Positions 6,401 to 12,912 of a stretch of DNA of 13,201 bases are shown piece by piece. The stretch covers positions 1-13,201 of the forward strand of contig DATMBJ010000131.1 of NCBI GenBank assembly GCA_035559315.1. Reading direction: 5' to 3'. A model generated the notes under the pieces. The model had not been told where the DNA came from and did no database searches. It saw only the letters and a list, made by a program, of their open reading frames with translations. Each line of letters starts with the position of its first letter. Position 1 is the first letter of the stretch. This stretch comes from DATLZM01 sp035559315 (GTDB lineage Bacteria; Actinomycetota; UBA4738; HRBIN12). Both the position numbers and the translations under genes were made by a program.

Positions 6401-7147
6401 CACCCGCCCGCCCGCGCGCTCGATGGCCCGGAGCACCTCGGGCGGCACCCACCCCCCGACCGGGCGCCCCTCCCGGAGCGCCTCCCGGACCGCCCGGGAG
6501 GAGACGAGCGCAACCCCCGGCGGCAGCTGGAGCCTGCCGAACCGGCCCCGCCACGGCGCGTTCCCGGGCTCGGCCAGCGCCGCCTCGACCCTCCCCTCGT
6601 CCCCCACGCGGACCGCGTAGCGGACCTCGGCCAGGGCGAACAGCTCCGCCAGGGTCCGGTCCCGGTCCTCGTACCACCGCGGGTCGAGGACCTGGAGCGC
6701 CTTGTCCGAGCCCATCGCGAGGAGCAGCCGGGCCCCGGGGAACCGCTCCGCCGCGGCCCGGGCCTGGTCGGCGAGGAGCCCGTGGGAACAGAGCGCGGCC
6801 CGGAGCCACGGGCGGCCCTCGGCCAGGGCGCGTATCGCCTCGACCCGTGCCTCCTCCGCGAGGAGCGGAGGCGGGGTCCCGGGTTCCTTGGGGAGCGTCC
6901 GGGCCGAGTACACGAGGAGGACGAGGTCGGCCTCGGCCCGCACCGCCTCGGCGAGGGCGAGGTGGCCCACGGTCGGGGGGTCGAACGAGCCCGAGAGGAG
7001 GGCCACGGTCCGGGGGCGGGGCGGCGGCTCGCCCAGCACGAGGAGGGTCGGTCGCTCGGCCGACCGGAGCTCCTCGAGGACGGAGGCGATCCCGGCGGGG
7101 TCCGGGGCGCCGGCGGGGTCCCGGCGGTCGGCGCGGTCGCGCTGCAC
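6398..7147 (-). CDS. NadD-like nucleotidyltransferase
   Basis: From the GTG at 7147 the product is 249 residues. G-S-F-D-P-P-T-V-G-H (53-62) is the nucleotide-binding motif of the cytidylyltransferase-like superfamily, followed by M-G-S-D-K-A-L-Q-V-L and, near the C-terminus, V-S-S-R-A-V-R-E-A-L (about 215-224), the equivalent of the ISSTxIR motif. These fit nicotinate-nucleotide adenylyltransferases (NAD synthesis). A 47-residue N-terminal extension is unusual for NadD, so this may be a divergent branch with another substrate; I leave the symbol empty. The start is uncertain. An in-frame ATG at 7183 would overlap the divergent gene, and a GTG at 7006 would begin right at the catalytic domain. 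I choose 7147 because CATCGT ends six bases upstream, as in the leaderless gene at 4677. Confidence 0.75.
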   Translation of the reverse strand: MQRDRADRRDPAGAPDPAGIASVLEELRSAERPTLLVLGEPPPRPRTVALLSGSFDPPTVGHLALAEAVRAEADLVLLVYSARTLPKEPGTPPPLLAEEARVEAIRALAEGRPWLRAALCSHGLLADQARAAAERFPGARLLLAMGSDKALQVLDPRWYEDRDRTLAELFALAEVRYAVRVGDEGRVEAALAEPGNAPWRGRFGRLQLPPGVALVSSRAVREALREGRPVGGWVPPEVLRAIERAGGRV

Positions 7148-7152
7148 GCGCC

Positions 7153-7159
7153 TACGATG
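7153..7159. promoter_or_regulatory. Overlapping divergent -10 boxes
   Basis: TACGAT on the plus strand (7153-7158) ends six bases before the GTG at 7165. On the minus strand CATCGT (7159-7154) ends six bases before the GTG at 7147. The two boxes share five base pairs, so only 17 bases separate the start codons and two polymerases could not open both at once. CATCGT departs from TAnnnT at its second-best position only (C for T). Confidence 0.5.
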
Positions 7160-7164
7160 CGGGC

Positions 7165-7944
7165 GTGGGCCGCCTGCCGGCAACCGTCGCGGCCATCGCG
7201 TCCGACCGTCGCTCCGGCGCCCGCGAGATCGCCCGGGCCGCCGCGGAGGCCCTGGCCGGGCTCGACCCGGAGACGGTCCCGGACGCCGTCCGGGCGCTGC
7301 TCCGCGGCCACCCCGCGATGGCGCCGCTCTGGCGGCTGGCGACCGCGGTGCTCGAGGCGCCGGACCCGGCGGCCGGCGCGTCCCGGTTCCTCGAGCTCCT
7401 CCGCCGCGACGACCGGGTCCCGGAGGCCGCCGCCCCCCTGCTGCCCGACGCGGTCCTCACGATCTCGTGGTCCTCGACCGTGGTCGCGGCCCTCCGGCTC
7501 CGCCGGCCGCGGAGCGTCCTCTGTATGGTCTCGGAACCGGGGGGCGAGGGCAGGCGGACGGCCGAGGCCCTGGCCGAGCTGGGCGCCCGGGCCATCCCCG
7601 ACGAGGAGGCCCTCGCCGCGTTCCCCGCCGAGGCCGCGGTGGTGGGGGCGGACGCCGTCGGCCCCGGCGGCCTGGTGAACAAGGTCCGGACCGGGGCGCT
7701 CTGCCGGGCGGCCCGCGGGCGCGGCCTGCCCGCGATGGCCCTGGCCGGGGAGACCAAGCTCCTCTCCGCCGACCTCCCCGCGCCCGGGCCCTTCGAACGG
7801 GTCCCGCTCGGGCTGCTCGACGCGGTCGTGCTCCCCGAGGGCCCCGTCGGGGCGGCCGAGGCCGCGCGCCGGGCGGGGGCCGCCCGCCTCCACCCCTCGC
7901 TCGCGCCGCTCCTCGAGGAGCTCCGCCGGGCCCACCCCGGCTGA
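7165..7944 (+). CDS. IF-2B-like protein (eIF2B alpha/ribose-1,5-bisphosphate isomerase superfamily)
   Basis: The 259-residue product has a helical N-terminal half and a Rossmann-like C-terminal half typical of the IF-2B family. Marks are V-S-E-P-G-G-E-G-R-R-T-A (the sugar/nucleotide-phosphate loop), V-V-G-A-D-A-V with Asp163, and L-V-N-K-V-R-T-G-A-L (Asn172, Lys173). In the isomerases MtnA and archaeal R15P isomerase a catalytic Cys sits in the T-H-C segment. Here the corresponding stretch reads A-V-L-T-I-S-W-S-S-T-V with no Cys, while the second catalytic Asp is kept. The chemistry may therefore be lost or altered, as in regulatory eIF2B subunits. The GTG start follows a TACGAT box and has no Shine-Dalgarno. 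It diverges from the nucleotidyltransferase by 17 bases, suggesting shared control. The exact role is unknown. Confidence 0.78.
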   Translation: MGRLPATVAAIASDRRSGAREIARAAAEALAGLDPETVPDAVRALLRGHPAMAPLWRLATAVLEAPDPAAGASRFLELLRRDDRVPEAAAPLLPDAVLTISWSSTVVAALRLRRPRSVLCMVSEPGGEGRRTAEALAELGARAIPDEEALAAFPAEAAVVGADAVGPGGLVNKVRTGALCRAARGRGLPAMALAGETKLLSADLPAPGPFERVPLGLLDAVVLPEGPVGAAEAARRAGAARLHPSLAPLLEELRRAHPG

Positions 7945-7973
7945 GCCCGCACGGGGGGTCGGCCGGGGTCCCG

Positions 7974-7999
7974 GGTACGCGGTGCCCCCAGCCCGTACC
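7974..7999. promoter_or_regulatory. Inverted repeat overlapping the rhomboid -10 region
   Basis: GGTACG (7974-7979) and CGTACC (7994-7999) are inverted copies with centres 20 bases apart, about two helical turns. The right half overlaps the putative -10 box TACCAT (7996-8001), which ends nine bases before the rhomboid ATG. The geometry suits a dimeric repressor operator, but the arms are short and chance cannot be excluded. Confidence 0.35.
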
Positions 8000-8010
8000 A
8001 TGGCGGGCGG

Positions 8011-8919
8011 ATGGACGAACCGCCGCTCCCGCCCGCGCCGCCCGTCGAGGCCTGCTACCGCCACCCGGAGGAACGCACGGCCGTGCACTGCACCCGGTGC
8101 GGCCGCCCGATCTGCCCGGCGTGCATGATCCCGGCGCCCGTCGGCCACCACTGCCCGACCTGCGTGGAGGAGGCCCGGCGGGAGTTCCGCCGCGGCGGCC
8201 TCCGGATCGGGACGCGTGGGGTCAGCGCGACCCGCGTGCTCCTGGGAGCGATCCTCGCGATGTTCCTCCTCGAGGTGGCCCTCGGCGGGCCCGGGGCGTT
8301 CGGGCGCGGGTCGGCCCGGACGCTCGTGGACCTGGGCGCGCAGGTCCCGGTCCTCGTGGCCACCGGGCAGGAGTGGCGGCTGCTCACCGCGATGTTCCTC
8401 CACGCCGGGTTCCTCCACCTCGCGCTCAACGCCTATGCGCTGTGGCTGTTCGGCACCCTCGTGGAGGGCACGTACGGCCCGTGGCGCTTCCTCGCGATCT
8501 ACTTCGTGTCGGGGTTCCTGGGGAGCGTCGCCTCCTACGCGTTCGCCGGGCTCGACGTCGCCTCGCTCACCTCGGTGGGGGTCGGGGCGTCGGGGGCGAT
8601 CGTGGGGCTCCTCGGCGCGTTCATCGCCTACAACTACCGGCGCCGCCACCACGCGATCGCCTGGGCCAACCTGCGGTGGGCGCTCACGATCATCCTGATC
8701 AACGTGGTGTTCGGCCTCACGTTCCCCGGCGTGGACAACAAGGCCCACCTGGGCGGCCTCCTGGCGGGGATGGCCGCGGGGACCCTCGCCGACGGGGTCG
8801 GCCCGCCGCGCTCCCGCCCGCTCGTGCGCGTCCTCGGGTTCGCCGGGCTCGTCGCCCTCGGCGTGGTGCTCGCGGCCTGGCGGACGGCCGTGATCCGGGC
8901 CCGCCTCGCCGCGCTCTGA
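8011..8919 (+). CDS. Rhomboid intramembrane serine protease with N-terminal B-box-like zinc finger
   Basis: The product is 302 residues. Residues 15-51 hold a zinc-finger pattern (Cys15, His18, His26, Cys27, Cys30, Cys35, Cys38, His46/47, Cys48, Cys51) like the B-box module common on actinobacterial rhomboids. Six or so membrane helices follow from about residue 72. Catalytic features are present: H-A-G-F-L-H-L-A-L-N (helix 2 His/Asn), G-A-S-G-A-I-V-G-L with nucleophile Ser194, and K-A-H-L-G-G-L with His246. The enzyme cuts transmembrane substrates within the bilayer; the zinc finger should face the cytoplasm and may recruit or regulate. The ATG at 8011 follows a TACCAT box by nine bases and lacks a Shine-Dalgarno, so the message may be leaderless. 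All catalytic residues are intact and the length is normal. The substrate is unknown. Confidence 0.92.
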   Translation: MDEPPLPPAPPVEACYRHPEERTAVHCTRCGRPICPACMIPAPVGHHCPTCVEEARREFRRGGLRIGTRGVSATRVLLGAILAMFLLEVALGGPGAFGRGSARTLVDLGAQVPVLVATGQEWRLLTAMFLHAGFLHLALNAYALWLFGTLVEGTYGPWRFLAIYFVSGFLGSVASYAFAGLDVASLTSVGVGASGAIVGLLGAFIAYNYRRRHHAIAWANLRWALTIILINVVFGLTFPGVDNKAHLGGLLAGMAAGTLADGVGPPRSRPLVRVLGFAGLVALGVVLAAWRTAVIRARLAAL

Positions 8920-8931
8920 TCAGCTCACGGC

Positions 8932-8947
8932 TCGTCGGGACCGACGA
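8932..8947. terminator. Short perfect hairpin after the rhomboid gene
   Basis: TCGTCGG (8932-8938) and CCGACGA (8941-8947) flank a two-base loop (six pairs with a four-base loop is the likely fold), 13 bases past the rhomboid stop. No T-tract follows. It may end transcription weakly. The rest of the 8920-9070 gap contains nothing else I can name apart from the -10 box at 9058. Confidence 0.35.
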
Positions 8948-9057
8948 CGAGGCCGAGGCGGTCCCCCGCCCGCCGGAGGCGGCGGTCGAGAGCGTCACGA
9001 GCCGGCAGCGCAGGAGCTGGGCGAGGGCCCGTACTCCGCGTCGCACCACGCGTGATC

Positions 9058-9063
9058 TACCCT
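9058..9063 (+). promoter_or_regulatory. -10 box of a leaderless message for the M48 protease
   Basis: TACCCT ends seven bases before the ATG at 9071, and no Shine-Dalgarno is present. This is the same arrangement seen before several other genes in the window. Confidence 0.5.
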
Positions 9064-9070
9064 CCGACCG

Positions 9071-10264
9071 ATGGCCGCGCGGGTCCTCGCCGAGGTCTTC
9101 ACCCCCGAGGAGGTGGAACGCGCCCGCCGGTACCACCGACCGGGCTACGTCGCGCTCGCGGTGGACCTCGCGCTCGGGCTCGGGGTGCTCACGGCCCTCG
9201 CGCTCGGGGCCCCCGGGGACCGGCTCCTCGCCGCCGTCGCCGGCCTCCCATGGTGGGCGGGGACGCTCGCCTCCACGGGGCTCGTGGTCGGGACCCTCTG
9301 GGCGGTGCGGCTCCCGCTCGCCTTCTGGCGCGGGTACCTCCACGAGCGGCGATGGGGGTTCTCCACCCAGACGCCCGCCGCCTGGTTCCTGGACCGGCTG
9401 AAGGGGCTCGGGGTGGCGATGGTCCTCGACGGCCTGCTGCTCCTCGGGCTCGCCGCCGCGGCCCGGGCGTTCCCGGGCGCGTGGCCGGCGGCGGCCGCCC
9501 CCGGCGCCGCCCTCGCCGTGCTGGCGCTCACGTTCGCGGGGCCCGTCCTCCTCGAGCCGATCTTCAACCGGTTCGCGCCGCTCACCGACGAGGAGCTCGC
9601 CGGGGAGCTCCGGGCGCTCGCGGAGCGCGCCGGGGTCCCGGTCCGGGAGGTGCTCGTGGCCGACGCGAGCCGCCGGACCAGGAAGGAGAACGCCTACGTC
9701 TCGGGCCTGGGGCGGACCCGCCGGGTGGTCCTCTACGACACGCTCCTCCGCCGCGGGGACCGCCCCCTGATCCGGCTGGTCGTGGCCCACGAGCTCGGGC
9801 ACCGACGGGCCCGCCACGTGGCGCGGGGGACGGTCCTGGGGATGGCGGGGGCGGCGGCCGGGATCCTCGTGCTGTGGGCGCTCTTCTCCTCCCCGGCCGT
9901 GCGGGTGGCGGTTGGCGCGTCCGGCCCCGGAGAGCCCCGCGCGGTCCCCTTCGTCCTGCTGGTGGGGCGGGTGCTCGGGCTCCTCGGGGCGCCCCTCGGG
10001 GCGGCCCTCTCGAGGCGGTGGGAGACGGAGGCCGACCGCTCCTCGCTCGAGCTCACCGGGGACCACGGAACCTTCGAGCGCTCCCAGCGGGAACTCGCGC
10101 TGGCGAACCTCGCCGACCTCGCGCCCCCCAGGCTCCTCTACCTGTGGGCGTTCACCCACCCCACGCCGCCCGAGCGGATCGCGAACGCCCGCCGCTGGGC
10201 CGCGGGGGGACCTAGGGAAGACGAGATCCTCGGTGTCCGGCGCGAGGATCACGGCGCCGCCTGA
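9071..10264 (+). CDS. Ste24-type (M48) membrane zinc metalloprotease
   Basis: The 397-residue product has several N-terminal membrane helices (about 29-48, 57-85, 115-133, 138-160) and then the protease core. The zinc site is complete: H-E-L-G-H (His240, Glu241, His244) and, after two more hydrophobic segments, S-R-R-W-E-T-E-A-D with Glu318 as third ligand and Asp322. The segment P-I-F-N-R-F-x-P-L near residue 166 and E-N-A-Y-V-S-G-L-G before the zinc site are typical of the CAAX prenyl protease 1/Ste24 branch. In bacteria without prenylated CAAX proteins these enzymes act in membrane protein quality control. Length and motifs are normal. It follows the rhomboid gene on the same strand after 151 bases with its own -10 box, so it is probably transcribed separately. 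Confidence 0.92.
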   Translation: MAARVLAEVFTPEEVERARRYHRPGYVALAVDLALGLGVLTALALGAPGDRLLAAVAGLPWWAGTLASTGLVVGTLWAVRLPLAFWRGYLHERRWGFSTQTPAAWFLDRLKGLGVAMVLDGLLLLGLAAAARAFPGAWPAAAAPGAALAVLALTFAGPVLLEPIFNRFAPLTDEELAGELRALAERAGVPVREVLVADASRRTRKENAYVSGLGRTRRVVLYDTLLRRGDRPLIRLVVAHELGHRRARHVARGTVLGMAGAAAGILVLWALFSSPAVRVAVGASGPGEPRAVPFVLLVGRVLGLLGAPLGAALSRRWETEADRSSLELTGDHGTFERSQRELALANLADLAPPRLLYLWAFTHPTPPERIANARRWAAGGPREDEILGVRREDHGAA

Positions 10265-10302
10265 CCCGCGCCGATGCCCGCCCGCGACCTCGGCTCGCCC
10301 GC

Positions 10303-11859
10303 TCAGGCCGATCGGCGGTCGCCGATCGCGTAGAAGGCGCCGCCCCGGGTCCCGACGAAGATCATCCCCCGCCACACCGCCGGCGTGGACTCGATGCACC
10401 CGCCGAGATCCACCTGCCACAGCTCCCGGGGCGGGCGACGCGGACGGGAGACGTCGTAGGCGTGGAGCACGCCGGCGCAGTCCCCCTGGATCAGCACGTC
10501 GTCCACGACGACCGGCGAGGACCAGGTCGGCCCGGGCAGCCGGATCCGCCAGAGCACCCTCCCGCGGTCGCGGTCCACCGCGAGGAGCTCTCCGGCGTGC
10601 GTCGCCTCGTACAGGACCTCGCCGTGGAGCGCGGGGGTGGCCCACGCGCCGGCCAGCCCGTCGAGCCCCCGCTCCTCGATCGGGATCGACCACACGAGCG
10701 GGTCCCGCCTCCTCCGGGGGTCGAGCTTCACGAGCTGGCCGACCTCGAGGGCCCGCTGGTTGAACCGCTGGAGCTCGGCCGCCACGTACAGGAACCCCTC
10801 CTCGTCGATCACCACCGTGGCGTCGACGTCGTCCCCGACCCAGAACCGGAACACGCGGCGCACCCGGTCCCCGCCGGCCAGCACGTCCGAGACGCCCCAT
10901 CCCTGCACGAGCCCGCCGGAGTTCGCGAAGTACACCACGCCGTCGTGGAACGCGACCGACCCCTCGATCGAGACGTCGGTGTCCCCGAGCGCGCGGAGCA
11001 GCTCGTCGTCGAACCCCGGCACGGCCGCCACCACCTCCGGGTCGACCCGCACCCGCCCCCGCCCGTCGTAGCCGCGGTGGAGGCGCACCGCGTAGAACCA
11101 GGAGTTCTCGCCGCCCACGAAGAGGTGGTCGTCCACGACCAGGGCCGCCCCGTCCCAGTCGTCGTTCCACACCGGGTCGGGGACGCTGGTCTCCCCGTCC
11201 AGGGTCCAGAGCACCGTCGGGGCCTCCCGGTCCAGGGCCACGATCCGGAACAGGTCGTCGCGGGAGCCGGCGTAGTAGAGCGGGTAGCCGTCGGGGTCGG
11301 AGGTGGCCGAGCCCTTAGCCAGGTCGCCGGTGACGAGGTCGGGCCGGAGGGGCTCCCCGGTCCGGCCGTCGAGGAAGTGGTACCGCCCGTCGTAGGCGCC
11401 GAACCGGACCTCGAGGGTCCCGTCCGGGTGCTCGATCACGTTCGGCTGCCCGGTCCACCCGGTCCCGCACCAGAGCTTGGTCTCCCCGCCGGCCGTCGAC
11501 TCCCGGCACATCGCCCCCTCGCGCGGGTAGCGCCAGAGGACCACGGGCCGGCGGGGCACCGGCCCCTCGCCGTAGTAGGTCCGGGTGGCGTTCCCCCGGA
11601 ACGTCGTGAGGCCGGGGAACGCGGTGTTGATCGGCCCGGGGGTGGGCGAGGGCGACGGCGTCGCCGCGGGCGGGCTCGGGCCGGGGGAAGGGCTCCGGGT
11701 CGCGATGGCCGTCGGCCGCGCGGGGCCCGGCGCGCCCGCCCGCCCCGCGCGCTCCTCGAGGACCCGCCAGGCGAGCACGCCCACCGTGAGCGCCACGAGG
11801 AACCCCGCCGGGACCGCGAACGGGACCCGGGCCCGCCGCGCGTGCCGCCCCCTGCCCAT
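10303..11859 (-). CDS. Membrane-anchored PQQ-like beta-propeller protein
   Basis: The 518-residue product has a single N-terminal anchor (about 14-31), a Pro/Ser/Thr-rich spacer (about 45-78) and a long repeat domain facing outward. The domain shows the seven- to eight-bladed beta-propeller pattern of BamB/PQQ-dependent dehydrogenases. Recurring blades carry A-L-D or A-V-D-R-x-x-G-R-V-L-W-R, S-S-P-V-V-V-D-D-V-L and S-T-P-A-V-W-R-G-M-I-F-V-G-T, with G-A-F-Y-A-I at the end. I see no evidence for bound PQQ or a dehydrogenase site. Anchored propellers of this kind usually serve as scaffolds or binding platforms at the cell surface. The ATG at 11859 has no Shine-Dalgarno and no TAnnnT box just upstream, but a short ORF with a good ribosome site ends ten bases before it. 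It converges with the M48 gene. Confidence 0.85.
   Translation of the reverse strand: MGRGRHARRARVPFAVPAGFLVALTVGVLAWRVLEERAGRAGAPGPARPTAIATRSPSPGPSPPAATPSPSPTPGPINTAFPGLTTFRGNATRTYYGEGPVPRRPVVLWRYPREGAMCRESTAGGETKLWCGTGWTGQPNVIEHPDGTLEVRFGAYDGRYHFLDGRTGEPLRPDLVTGDLAKGSATSDPDGYPLYYAGSRDDLFRIVALDREAPTVLWTLDGETSVPDPVWNDDWDGAALVVDDHLFVGGENSWFYAVRLHRGYDGRGRVRVDPEVVAAVPGFDDELLRALGDTDVSIEGSVAFHDGVVYFANSGGLVQGWGVSDVLAGGDRVRRVFRFWVGDDVDATVVIDEEGFLYVAAELQRFNQRALEVGQLVKLDPRRRRDPLVWSIPIEERGLDGLAGAWATPALHGEVLYEATHAGELLAVDRDRGRVLWRIRLPGPTWSSPVVVDDVLIQGDCAGVLHAYDVSRPRRPPRELWQVDLGGCIESTPAVWRGMIFVGTRGGAFYAIGDRRSA
10309..10328. terminator. Near-perfect palindrome between convergent genes
   Basis: CGATCGGCG (10309-10317) and CGCCGATCG (10320-10328) pair around two bases. 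It lies inside the last codons of the beta-propeller gene and 45 bases past the M48 stop, so it could stop transcription from both sides. No T-tract is present. The remaining spacer 10265-10302 shows nothing else. Confidence 0.4.
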
Positions 11860-11869
11860 GGCGGTGCGC

Positions 11870-11917
11870 TCAGCGGGGCCGGCGCCCTCGCCGGATGATC
11901 GCTCCCGGGGTCGGCAT
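11870..11917 (-). CDS. Possible 15-codon leader ORF upstream of the propeller gene
   Basis: Read on the minus strand, GGGAGGGG (11931-11924) precedes an ATG at 11917 by six bases. The ORF encodes M-P-T-P-G-A-I-I-R-R-G-R-R-P-R and stops ten bases before the propeller ATG. The frame is also open back to an ATG at 11956 (28 residues), and codon use there has the GC-rich third positions expected of coding DNA. The propeller gene has no ribosome site of its own, so ribosomes finishing this ORF might reinitiate there. A TATGAC at 11958-11953 could be a -10 box for the transcript. It is short enough to be chance. Confidence 0.3.
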   Translation of the reverse strand: MPTPGAIIRRGRRPR

Positions 11918-11965
11918 CCGGTGCCCCTCCCACATCACGTCCCGGTCCCGCGTCATAGGAACTCA

Positions 11966-11997
11966 GGTCCGCCACGATGCGGACCCCGAAGCCGGGG
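11966..11997 (-). terminator. Hairpins downstream of prephenate dehydratase
   Basis: Two inverted repeats lie 20-50 bases past the pheA stop: CCCCG/CGGGG with a four-base loop (11984-11997) and GGTCCGC/GCGGACC with a six-base loop (11966-11972 with 11979-11985). They share two bases, so both cannot be fully paired at once. The most likely role is ending the pheA transcript; an operator or leader structure for the gene downstream is possible. Confidence 0.45.
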
Positions 11998-12018
11998 AAC
12001 GGCAGGGGTGCATGAGCC

Positions 12019-12846
12019 TCAGGGAGCCCCCGGGGAGGCGCGGTAGGAGCCGAGCACCTTGAGGAGCGAGGTGTGCTCGGCCACCTCGTCCAGGGCGGCC
12101 TTCATGTCGGGGTCGTCGGCGGGCCGCTCCACGTCCACGTAGAACACGTACTCGAAGGGCTTCCCGCGCCGGGGCCGGCTCTCGAGCTTCACGAGGTTGA
12201 TCCCCCGCTCCGCGAAGGGCCGGAGGGCCCCCAGGAGCGAGCCGGGACGGTCGTGGACCGCCATCACCAGCGAGGTCTTGTTCGGCTCCCCCAGGGCCGC
12301 CCCGCGGGTCCCGATCACCGCGAACTTCGTGAAGTTGTCGGGGTAGGTCTGGATCCGCTCGGCCAGCACCACCAGGCCGAACTTGGTCCCGGCGTCCACG
12401 CTCGCCACCGCCGCCTCCTCGGGGTCGCCCCGCTCGGCCACCATCCGGGCGGCGCCGGCCGTGTCGTGGACCGGGTGCATCTCGACGTGGAGCGCGGCCA
12501 GGAACTCCTCGCACTGGGCGAGGGCCTGCCAGTGGGAGTAGACCCGTCGGATCCCCTCGAGGCGGGCCCCGGGCGGGGCGAGGAGGGCGTGGTCCACCCG
12601 CACCACCGCCTCCCCCGCGATCCGCACGAGGCTCGAATGGAGGAGGAGGTCGTAGGTCTCGTTCACCGACCCGGCTTGGGAGTTCTCGAGCGGGACCACG
12701 CCGAAGTCGGCCTCCCCGCTCGTCACCCGGGAGAAGACCAGGCGGACCGTCTCGCAGGGCATGGGCTCGGCGTCGGGGAACACCGAGAGGACCGCCGCCT
12801 CGCTGAACGCGCCGGGCTCGCCCTGGTAGGCCACCTTGATCGGCAT
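12019..12846 (-). CDS. pheA: Prephenate dehydratase with ACT domain
   Basis: The 275-residue product converts prephenate to phenylpyruvate in phenylalanine synthesis. The catalytic part (about 1-180) begins K-V-A-Y-Q-G-E-P-G-A-F-S-E-A-A, has V-V-P-L-E-N-S-Q-A-G-S-V, and carries the catalytic segment D-N-F-T-K-F (Thr173). The usual Arg after the Thr is Lys here, a conservative change. The C-terminal ACT domain (about 190-270) has D-R-P-G-S-L-L-G-A-L and L-E-S-R-P-R-R-G-K-P-F-E-Y-V-F-Y-V-D, the phenylalanine-binding feedback site. There is no fused chorismate mutase, as expected for the monofunctional form. The ATG matches the family N-terminus and is preceded by TACCCT (12861-12856), nine bases away, with no Shine-Dalgarno, so the message may be leaderless. 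It diverges from the gene at 12966. Confidence 0.95.
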   Translation of the reverse strand: MPIKVAYQGEPGAFSEAAVLSVFPDAEPMPCETVRLVFSRVTSGEADFGVVPLENSQAGSVNETYDLLLHSSLVRIAGEAVVRVDHALLAPPGARLEGIRRVYSHWQALAQCEEFLAALHVEMHPVHDTAGAARMVAERGDPEEAAVASVDAGTKFGLVVLAERIQTYPDNFTKFAVIGTRGAALGEPNKTSLVMAVHDRPGSLLGALRPFAERGINLVKLESRPRRGKPFEYVFYVDVERPADDPDMKAALDEVAEHTSLLKVLGSYRASPGAP

Positions 12847-12855
12847 CAGGCGCTG

Positions 12856-12861
12856 AGGGTA
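12856..12861 (-). promoter_or_regulatory. -10 box for pheA
   Basis: TACCCT on the minus strand ends nine bases before the pheA ATG, the same hexamer found before the M48 gene. No convincing -35 and no Shine-Dalgarno are seen. Confidence 0.5.
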
Positions 12862-12912
12862 CCGGAACGGGACCCCGCCGACGCGCCGGTGGATGCGGTG
12901 CGGACGACGGAT

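Noticed and set aside
4552..8748. A 1398-codon open frame on the minus strand
   Set aside because: It crosses four or five well-supported genes on both strands, has Arg/Pro/Gly-rich low-complexity content and no recognisable domain; long antisense frames are expected when third positions are nearly all G or C.
6702..9401. An 899-codon open frame on the plus strand
   Set aside because: It overlaps the NadD-like, IF-2B-like, rhomboid and M48 genes in wrong frames; no domain is visible.
8717..11170. An 817-codon open frame on the minus strand
   Set aside because: It is antisense to the M48 gene and out of frame with the propeller gene; Glu/Arg/Pro-rich shadow content.
10462..11898. A 478-codon open frame on the plus strand opposite the propeller gene
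   Set aside because: The minus-strand frame shows clear beta-propeller repeats, while this frame is a His/Pro/Val-rich shadow.
11984..11997. Part of a tRNA or riboswitch in the pheA-propeller gap
   Set aside because: Only two small hairpins are present; no cloverleaf, T-loop or known riboswitch core could be traced.
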